Shown here one piece after another: positions 1 through 5,289 of a DNA stretch of 6,338 nucleotides (position 1 is its first letter; every line of letters starts with the position of its first letter). The stretch lies in assembly GCA_003645825.1 (NCBI GenBank), contig QNCQ01000114.1:1-6338 (forward strand), in the 5' to 3' direction. The notes beneath the pieces are model-generated. The model had not been told where the DNA came from. It did no database searches and saw only the letters and a list, made by a program, of their open reading frames with translations. A program made the position numbers and the translations under genes. This DNA is from Fidelibacterota bacterium (lineage in GTDB: Bacteria; Fidelibacterota; UBA2242; B5-G15).

Positions 1-240
1 TTCAAAGGGTTTGATTCCGTAAGAGACTTCCATATTATCATGGTCGGTGATGATCGCCACGTCGAGTTTTTCTTTACTTATTATCCTGGCCAATTCCTCC
101 AGTGTGTATTTGCCTCCGCTCACCTTAGAGTCGAAGTGAATCCCAGCTTTTAATAGGTAGTAGGTTTCATTTCCTTTGAGTTTTAAAGTTAATACAACGA
201 AAGATAAAAGCGCTATTAATGCTATTTTGTTCTTATTCAT
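1..240 (-). CDS. PHP-domain metallohydrolase, exported or membrane-anchored, partial (N-terminal 80 residues)
   Basis: The frame is open from an ATG at 238-240 to the left edge, so only the first 80 residues are visible. Residues 1-5 are polar and basic (MNKNK) and 6-19 are hydrophobic (IALIALLSFVVLTL), which suggests a signal peptide or N-terminal anchor, with the enzyme outside the cytoplasm. Residues 33-50 (GIHFDSKVSGGKYTLEEL) and 63-68 (IITDHD) match the first two motifs of the PHP superfamily of metal-dependent phosphoesterases, usually HxHS..SDG..T.EEL and ITDHD; YGIKPF at 74-79 continues the match. Here the second His of HxH is Asp37 and SDG is SGG, so the metal site may differ. The start is well fixed: an in-frame TAA directly precedes the ATG and a GAAAGG site lies 6 nt upstream. 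It overlaps the upstream glycosyltransferase by 8 nt (ATGAATAA), so it is probably co-translated. The PHP fold is a confident call; substrate and role are unknown. Confidence 0.8.
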   Translation of the reverse strand, partial: MNKNKIALIALLSFVVLTLKLKGNETYYLLKAGIHFDSKVSGGKYTLEELARIISKEKLDVAIITDHDNMEVSYGIKPFE

Positions 241-1366
241 TTAGGACCTTTCTATATATTTCTTCTATTTTGCTGATATAGTTCGATATGTCAAATTTCA
301 GACAGAATTTTTTGTTGTACTTGATGAAATTTTCTCTCAGATTACTTTCAGTGTATAATCTGAGGATTCCTGCACAGAGCTCTTCGGCCGACCCCGGTGT
401 GATTAGTATGCCATTTACATTGTGTTTTATAAGCTCTGGTATACCTCCGACCTTTGTGGCAATGATAGGTACACCTGCTGCCATGGCCTCTACTATAACC
501 CTTCCAAACCCTTCGTTATTTGATGTGACCGTCAAAACGTCTGATCTTGCAAGGAACTTTCCCACTTCGGACTGGTATCCGTAGAAATGAACATTTTCGA
601 GTTCGTTTTTCTTTGCATATTCCTTGCATTTATTCAGTAGCTCTCCATCGCCAATTACCTTGTATGTAAAATTATAACCTTTTTTATTTAGTAGTGCAGC
701 GGCGTGCAGCAATAGAAAAGGGTTTTTTATTTCGGTTAATCTTCCGATCCAGGCTATTGTAAATTCTTGATTTTTCTTTTTTTGTACGTTTTTGAATCTT
801 TTAAGGTCAATACCGCAGCCAGTAACTATAAATTTCTCGGGTTTACCGATTTTTTTTCTGATATGATCTTTTTTACCGAGGTGTGTAAGGTTCAGAATGT
901 ACTTAGTGTATTTTGCTATGAGTTTTTCCATTGCTATAAAAAGTGAGGTAATAGTAGGATGATAGTAACCGTAAAAGATATGACCATGGGGAGAATGAAT
1001 GATATTTGAAAATCTCGCTATTTTACCTGCGAGACGTCCTAATATTCCAGCTTTTGAAGTATTGGTATGTATTATGTCAGGTTTTAGTTTCTTGAACAAA
1101 AAATATAGCTTTATAAGTGCAATTATGTCTAATAAAGGATTTATGTTCCTGATAAGCTCTTTGATTTCTATTATGGCGAAACCATTTTTAGCAGCAAATT
1201 CGTAAACATCGAAAGGTGGATTCGCTGTTTTCCCGGTTATTAGGGTGACATTGTGTCCTTTTTGTGATAACCCTTTTGCGAGCAATAGAGTTACTTCGGC
1301 AGAGCCCCCGGCGTCAAGTCTGGTTATTACAAGAGTAATGTCGAGTCTCTTCTCAGGCATATTCAT
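233..1366 (-). CDS. Glycosyltransferase family 4, CapM-like (GT-B fold)
   Basis: This 377-residue protein has the usual length for a two-domain GT4 enzyme, which transfers a sugar from a nucleotide sugar to a lipid-linked or growing glycan at the cytoplasmic membrane face. The N-terminal acceptor domain has the glycine-rich loop TRLDAGGSAE (15-24), HTNTSKAGILGRLAG (100-114) and SPHGHIFYGYY (125-135). The C-terminal donor domain has WIGRLTEIKNP (206-216, with Arg209 and Lys214 as likely phosphate contacts), VIGDGE (237-242) and the EX7E motif in EGFGRVIVE (Glu285 and Glu293), followed by GIPEL. The usual NG(V/I)D before the linker reads GCGID (183-187), a small deviation. There is no signal peptide or membrane segment. 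It overlaps the aminotransferase by 14 nt. An in-frame TAA lies directly before the ATG, so no longer form is possible; a second ATG at 1358-1360 would shorten it by two residues. No clear Shine-Dalgarno is seen, so coupling is likely. Sugar specificity cannot be read from the sequence. Confidence 0.93.
   Translation of the reverse strand: MNMPEKRLDITLVITRLDAGGSAEVTLLLAKGLSQKGHNVTLITGKTANPPFDVYEFAAKNGFAIIEIKELIRNINPLLDIIALIKLYFLFKKLKPDIIHTNTSKAGILGRLAGKIARFSNIIHSPHGHIFYGYYHPTITSLFIAMEKLIAKYTKYILNLTHLGKKDHIRKKIGKPEKFIVTGCGIDLKRFKNVQKKKNQEFTIAWIGRLTEIKNPFLLLHAAALLNKKGYNFTYKVIGDGELLNKCKEYAKKNELENVHFYGYQSEVGKFLARSDVLTVTSNNEGFGRVIVEAMAAGVPIIATKVGGIPELIKHNVNGILITPGSAEELCAGILRLYTESNLRENFIKYNKKFCLKFDISNYISKIEEIYRKVLNE
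247..252 (-). promoter_or_regulatory. Shine-Dalgarno site of the PHP-domain gene
   Basis: On the minus strand these bases read GAAAGG, 6 nt before the ATG at 238-240. The site lies inside the last codons of the preceding glycosyltransferase gene and supports the chosen start of the PHP gene. Confidence 0.6.
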
Positions 1367-2552
1367 TTACGATTTCTATAATTGTTCGAATTTTCTGTGT
1401 GGAGATCTGAGGGTGAGTTGGTAAGAGTAGAAGTCTTTCTGCGAGAAAGAGGGAATAGGGGAAAGGTTCTTTTTTTCTGTCAGGTGATAATTCAGGGTAA
1501 AAATGATGCAAGGGTTTTTCGTATAGAAAGGTTGTTTCTATGCCTACTTCAAGTAACTTTCTGAAGATAATTTCTTTATTTTTTTTGTTTTTCACCACTA
1601 TCGGGAATTGATTAAAGACAACCTCTGCATTGTGAGGCAAGGTTGGGAGGACGAGGTTACTGTTATTTTTCAGGCCTTTATATAACATGTCGCCATTTCT
1701 TTTCCTTAACTTAAAAATGATTTTGTATCTTTTTAAAACTTCTTCACCGAGGGCAGATTGAACTGAATTGTATTGATAAGCGTCAAAGTCTTTGTGAAGT
1801 GTCGTATATTTGTATTTAGAGATGAGCGGGTTTAAAACGGTATAGAAAAATGGTCTTACAGCTAATGATAGACCACATATTTTTGCAAAGGTGTTTATTT
1901 TTTGTAGAGAGGAAATTGATGGAAGATCACCTGCAAGTTTCTTAACTCTTTTGAGATTTTCCTTGTTTCTTAAGTAGATCAAACCCCCAGTCAAGTTGGA
2001 AGTGTTTTTCCCTCTATTCAGTGAAAAAAAACCGATTTCCGCGATGGTACCCGTGTACTTGCCGTAGATTTTTGATCCCATTGAGCTTGCTGCGTCTTCA
2101 ATCACGTATACGTCCTTTTTTTTGATACTTTCCTGAACGTGCTTAAAATCTACGGGGATTCCAAACATATGGACTACAAGAACAGATAGAGTTTTTTTTG
2201 TGATAGACTCCAGCACTTTCTGTATGTCCATGTTGAAGGTTTCGGGGTGAATATCGGCTAATTTCGGTTCAAGTCCCGCTCTCTTGATGGGAAGTATGAG
2301 AGAAGGTGCTGTGTAAGCTGGCAGAATTACTTCTTTTTTGTCCGAGGGGGAGATACTTTTTAGAAATAGCAGAATTATGTAAAAGGCTGTCGTACCTGAA
2401 TTTGTGGCGATAAAATACTTTGCTCCAAAGAAATTTTCTATTTTCCTTTCAAAGATGTTAATTGCCCTTTTTGTTCTGAAGATTCCAGTGGCTGATTTTA
2501 TAATGTCTGGGGGGAAATACGGTATCCCTGCAGACGGGGTGATAACTATCAT
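1353..2552 (-). CDS. DegT/DnrJ/EryC1/StrS-family PLP-dependent aminotransferase
   Basis: At 399 residues this is a fold-type I aminotransferase of the family that usually converts keto sugars on nucleotide carriers to amino sugars for surface glycans. Visible are the PLP-phosphate loop ATNSGTTAFY (49-58), VILPAYTAPS (75-84), the block LADIHPETFNMD (98-109), VVHMFG (126-131), IEDAASSMGS (151-160, Asp153 probably contacting the PLP ring nitrogen) and FFSLNRGKNTSNLTGG (175-190), in which Lys182 is the expected Schiff-base lysine. Two places depart from the common pattern: the lysine sits in SLNRGK instead of SFHxxK, and DAAS replaces the usual DAAQ or DAAH. It therefore looks like a distinct branch, and the substrate need not be one of the well-known sugars. 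It starts 3 nt after the methyltransferase stop and has the best Shine-Dalgarno of the window. The stop and one codon (ACC) lie in the same frame just upstream, so no longer start is possible. Confidence 0.9.
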   Translation of the reverse strand: MIVITPSAGIPYFPPDIIKSATGIFRTKRAINIFERKIENFFGAKYFIATNSGTTAFYIILLFLKSISPSDKKEVILPAYTAPSLILPIKRAGLEPKLADIHPETFNMDIQKVLESITKKTLSVLVVHMFGIPVDFKHVQESIKKKDVYVIEDAASSMGSKIYGKYTGTIAEIGFFSLNRGKNTSNLTGGLIYLRNKENLKRVKKLAGDLPSISSLQKINTFAKICGLSLAVRPFFYTVLNPLISKYKYTTLHKDFDAYQYNSVQSALGEEVLKRYKIIFKLRKRNGDMLYKGLKNNSNLVLPTLPHNAEVVFNQFPIVVKNKKNKEIIFRKLLEVGIETTFLYEKPLHHFYPELSPDRKKEPFPYSLFLAERLLLLPTHPQISTQKIRTIIEIVNEYA

Positions 2553-2555
2553 GGT

Positions 2556-3182
2556 TTACTCCTTTTTTATAATTAGGATTTTATCTACGGTAAGAAAGGG
2601 GGGTACTTTTACGTTTATTGTCTTTATGATTTTCAGTTTGCTCTCTTCAATGTATGGGAGAAGGTCCTTAAGAGTGTATGCGTTTATCTTTATAGGGTTT
2701 GTAAGTCTATTTAGAAAATATTTCAGCTTTAGTAGAGGATTAGCTTTGTTTCTGATGTCAATGATTATATATCCTCCAGGTGTTGTTACCCTTTCTAACT
2801 CGGCCAGGATTTTTTTTATAGTTGATATTTCAAGGTTTATGAAAGTGTTTAGACAGAATGTATATCTGAAGGTGTCGGGTTTGAAAGGAAGAGAAACGCC
2901 ATCACCACAGAGAATGTTTAAAAGGTTTATTTTATTATCCCCGGCCAGTTTTCTGGCTTCTAGTAATAAATCCAGATTAAGGTCGACGCCGAACAAGTCC
3001 TTTTCGTCTAATTGATGTTTTTTCGCCATCTCTATAAAAAAAAGACAGTTACCGCATCCTACATCAAGGATTTTCCCTCTGGCTTCAGAGGTTGAGTCCA
3101 TTGCAATTTTCCTTACCTTCCGGGTTATCCTGCCCAGAAATGCGTTGGGGTTTTTGAGTTTGTCCAAATTTATTTCATCCAT
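2556..3182 (-). CDS. Class I SAM-dependent methyltransferase
   Basis: This 208-residue protein has the Rossmann-like methyltransferase fold. Motif I is ILDVGCGNC (38-46), the S-adenosylmethionine-binding loop. The acidic residue ending strand 2 is Asp67 in LFGVDLNLDLL, the GDGVSLPF segment (93-100) corresponds to the adenine-contacting region, and RVTTPGGYIIID (131-142) is the post-motif segment with the turn before strand 5. The order and spacing match the Methyltransf_11/25 type, which acts on small molecules, sugars or lipids. No membrane segment is seen. In this setting it could O- or N-methylate a sugar or cap a chain end, but that rests on the neighbourhood alone. The start overlaps the PimB-like gene by 8 nt (ATGGATGA) and is preceded by GAAGGA at an 8 nt spacing. 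The gene ends in the same frame as the aminotransferase, separated only by TAA and one codon. Confidence 0.9.
   Translation of the reverse strand: MDEINLDKLKNPNAFLGRITRKVRKIAMDSTSEARGKILDVGCGNCLFFIEMAKKHQLDEKDLFGVDLNLDLLLEARKLAGDNKINLLNILCGDGVSLPFKPDTFRYTFCLNTFINLEISTIKKILAELERVTTPGGYIIIDIRNKANPLLKLKYFLNRLTNPIKINAYTLKDLLPYIEESKLKIIKTINVKVPPFLTVDKILIIKKE
2559..2564 (-). promoter_or_regulatory. Strong Shine-Dalgarno site of the aminotransferase gene
   Basis: On the minus strand these bases read AAGGAG, 6 nt before the ATG at 2550-2552. The site lies within the last codons of the methyltransferase gene, so initiation of the aminotransferase happens where ribosomes are finishing the upstream gene. 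Confidence 0.75.
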
Positions 3183-4347
3183 CTGATATTTCCTTCTCGA
3201 TCTCCAGTATTTGTTCTGCTTTTCTCTCCAGTGTAAACTGCTTTTTTACCCTTTCTAATCCGTTTTGAGATAGAGTTTCCCTCAATTCTCTGTTTTCTAT
3301 CAGCAGCTGTATTGTTTTTGTAATTTCAGCGGTATCTATAGGATTGATAATCAACCCACCGTATCCATTTTCTACAGCGTCGTAGATGCCCCCGAAATTT
3401 CCAGCGATGACTGGCTTACCACATGCACTTGCTTCTATAAATACGATTCCAAAGCCTTCATAGTCACCTCTCAGTTGTTTGTTGGCTTCAGTCTGTCGAT
3501 TTAGGAGTATAAAGATATCACACAGGTTGTAATATTTAGGAAGTTCGTTGTCCGGCACGAAACCAACAAAGATTACTCTTTTCCTGACACCCAGTGTTTC
3601 TGCTAATTCCTGGAGTTTTTTCTTTTCTCTTCCATCTCCAACAATCAGGTAAACCAGGTTATTGTATCTATTTTTCAGGATGGAAATAGCTTCGATTACT
3701 TTATCATGTCCTTTACGTTCGTCGAGTCTTCCAACGGTTAGTAAAACTATTTTCCCGTGGAGGTTATATTTGTCAGCTATTTTTTTATTTCGTGGTTTTG
3801 GGCAAAACCTGTTTGTATCAACACCCGGAGTAATTACTTTTATTTTCTGTGAAGGTATTCCGAACCGGATATATTCATCTTTTGTGAAATTGCTGTTTGC
3901 AATCAGATAATTTGAGTTTTGGGCGAATATTTTTAGAAGATTTTTTAATAAAGGGGTTGAACCGAATCTTAAGGTTTCTGAACCATAGATGTATACTACG
4001 TATGGAACCTTGAAAAGTTTGTTCAAACACCAGCCTGCGACGCCGGAGGACAAAATCTGACCACAGTGAAGAATCTTTATTCTATGTTTTAGATGCATTT
4101 TCATTGCCCAGTATAGGTAAATAATTCCCTTAGTGATTTTTTGCCGTAGTTGATTGCCGTCTGGTATGTTGACCCTAAATATCTTGTGGGGATAGTGTCT
4201 GTCGATTTGGGATGATGATTTCCTCCTTGAAGCAATTATCACGCGGTTTCCATCGGGGAGTTTTTTCCATATTTCATAGAAGTAGGTGGCAATGCCACTA
4301 ACTATTGGAGGAAAATCTCCTGGTATCAGTAGATTTATATTCCTCAT
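3175..4347 (-). CDS. Glycosyltransferase family 4, PimB-like (GT-B fold)
   Basis: This 390-residue protein is a complete GT4 enzyme, closest by motif to the PimB/mannosyltransferase-like group. The N-terminal half has PGDFPPIVSGIATY (9-22, the substrate-binding loop), HCGQILSSGVAG (94-105) and VYIYGSETLRF (118-128). The C-terminal donor domain has VITPGVDTNRF (171-181), TVGRLDERKGHD (204-215, Arg207 and Lys212 as likely diphosphate contacts), IVGDGRE (235-241), VIFVGFVPDNELPKYY (258-273) and EGFGIVFIEASACGKPVIAG (297-316) with the EX7E pair Glu297 and Glu305. All expected catalytic features are present. The group often uses GDP-mannose or another NDP-hexose on lipid acceptors, but the donor here cannot be told. 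The start overlaps the stop of the family 2 transferase as ATGA, and an in-frame TGA two codons upstream fixes it. No convincing Shine-Dalgarno is seen, so translation is probably coupled. The C-terminus is charged and soluble. Confidence 0.94.
   Translation of the reverse strand: MRNINLLIPGDFPPIVSGIATYFYEIWKKLPDGNRVIIASRRKSSSQIDRHYPHKIFRVNIPDGNQLRQKITKGIIYLYWAMKMHLKHRIKILHCGQILSSGVAGWCLNKLFKVPYVVYIYGSETLRFGSTPLLKNLLKIFAQNSNYLIANSNFTKDEYIRFGIPSQKIKVITPGVDTNRFCPKPRNKKIADKYNLHGKIVLLTVGRLDERKGHDKVIEAISILKNRYNNLVYLIVGDGREKKKLQELAETLGVRKRVIFVGFVPDNELPKYYNLCDIFILLNRQTEANKQLRGDYEGFGIVFIEASACGKPVIAGNFGGIYDAVENGYGGLIINPIDTAEITKTIQLLIENRELRETLSQNGLERVKKQFTLERKAEQILEIEKEISDG
3191..3196 (-). promoter_or_regulatory. 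Shine-Dalgarno site of the methyltransferase gene
   Basis: On the minus strand these bases read GAAGGA, 8 nt before the ATG at 3180-3182. The site lies inside the end of the PimB-like gene and supports the methyltransferase start that creates the 8 nt overlap. Confidence 0.6.
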
Positions 4348-5279
4348 AGGTCATTTTCTTTTAATGTTAAGTATCCAATGGTAAACCCTAAGGAGTAGAG
4401 GACCATGCTCAATAGGTAGTAAAGCTGGAAATTGAGAACTGCCAGGAGTAATCTTACACCGAATCTTGCTACCCTGTAAGGGAATGACCTTTTTTCAACA
4501 ACTTTTTCGTCGTGTTTAAAACTTAAGTCCACAACAAACTGAGAATAGAATTTGTTTACGTAAGCAGCCATCTTTCCATTTCTATATAATTGTTTTACTA
4601 AAGTGGAGAACCTCTTCGGCGGGAGGTGATGAATGTAAAGACCAGGAAGCACTACCACTCTGTACCCTGCTTTTCGGATTTCGTTTCTTAGGTATGGATC
4701 AAGACCTCTTGGGATTAATTCGTTTTCACCGCCAATATTGATAAAAACCTCTCTGGGTATTATGCAGCAAGGATGTTCAGCAAGGTCGCTGTCCGTTATT
4801 TTTTTTACTAATGATGAAGTTCTTCTAGGAATTTGTAACATAACAGATTTTACAAGAATATTTGCGTTTGGGGGAATCAGATTAGAAACTCCAGCCATTC
4901 CTATATTTTTGTATTTATTCATATAGTGTACCATCTTTTCGACCAGGGTATTTTGTGTAATCTGTGTATCGTCGTCGAGGATGATAATGTATTTGCCTTT
5001 CGCGACCGAGACGCCACAATTTATGGCACGTCCCTGCCTTGTATCACCACAAACTAGAATTAATTCCCAGTTTTTATATGTTTGTTTTTTTATTTGTTCA
5101 ATTAGTTTGGGTAAATAACCCTCTCTATTTTTGTCAAGAGTAGGGATAATTATGGTTACAATTATTTTTTCACAATCATCATTGTGATATATATAGGTTG
5201 TCCCGTCTGGTTTTTCTTTTTTGAACTTGACAAAATTTCTGTTAATATGATAACTGTTTATTTTTTGAATGAGCTTCAT
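4344..5279 (-). CDS. Glycosyltransferase family 2 (GT-A fold) with C-terminal hydrophobic segment
   Basis: This 311-residue protein has a GT-A domain that would transfer a sugar from a nucleotide sugar, typically with inversion. VTIIIPTLDKN (41-51) is the first strand, KQTYKNWELILVCG (65-78) the second, and GRAINCGVSVAKGKYIIILD (83-102) leads to the metal-binding motif LDDDTQ (101-106, Asp102-Asp104). IGGENELIPRGLDPYLRNEI (182-201) is the acceptor-side region. The usual EDxDL is only GLDPYLR here, leaving Asp194 as the possible catalytic base. YIHH at 215-218 matches the closing His of the fold. Residues 273-305 are hydrophobic and could form a membrane hairpin or re-entrant helix that holds the enzyme at the inner membrane. 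It starts 10 nt after the membrane-protein gene and overlaps the next gene by 4 nt. No Shine-Dalgarno is seen; 5279 is the only ATG after the in-frame stop at 5307-5309. The sugar is unknown. Confidence 0.92.
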   Translation of the reverse strand: MKLIQKINSYHINRNFVKFKKEKPDGTTYIYHNDDCEKIIVTIIIPTLDKNREGYLPKLIEQIKKQTYKNWELILVCGDTRQGRAINCGVSVAKGKYIIILDDDTQITQNTLVEKMVHYMNKYKNIGMAGVSNLIPPNANILVKSVMLQIPRRTSSLVKKITDSDLAEHPCCIIPREVFINIGGENELIPRGLDPYLRNEIRKAGYRVVVLPGLYIHHLPPKRFSTLVKQLYRNGKMAAYVNKFYSQFVVDLSFKHDEKVVEKRSFPYRVARFGVRLLLAVLNFQLYYLLSMVLYSLGFTIGYLTLKENDL

Positions 5280-5289
5280 GAAATAGTTA

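Noticed and set aside
288..584. Plus-strand open frame of 98 codons opposite the CapM-like transferase.
   Set aside because: It mirrors the conserved EX7E region of the real gene, and nothing in its translation resembles a known protein. Other short plus-strand frames (for example 999-1205, 1382-1564, 3662-3910, 4738-4926) were rejected for the same reason.
1358..1360. Second ATG of the CapM-like transferase as an alternative start, giving an 8 nt overlap.
   Set aside because: Neither start has a clear Shine-Dalgarno. The first ATG directly follows an in-frame stop and was kept; the difference is only two residues.
2192..2199. A run of eight T on the plus strand (A8 in the coding sense) that could be a slippery site in the aminotransferase gene.
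   Set aside because: The frame continues intact on both sides with family motifs in register, and no downstream structure or alternative product was seen. Similar homopolymers are common in this AT-rich sequence.
2559..2575. T-rich stretch between the methyltransferase end and the aminotransferase start, considered as a terminator.
   Set aside because: It has no preceding stem on the coding strand; its complement holds the AAGGAG ribosome site and the last methyltransferase codons.
2404..3015. A 203-codon open frame on the plus strand across the aminotransferase-methyltransferase junction.
   Set aside because: It is antisense to two genes with clear family motifs, and its translation is hydrophobic low-complexity sequence that arises from the T-rich antisense strand.
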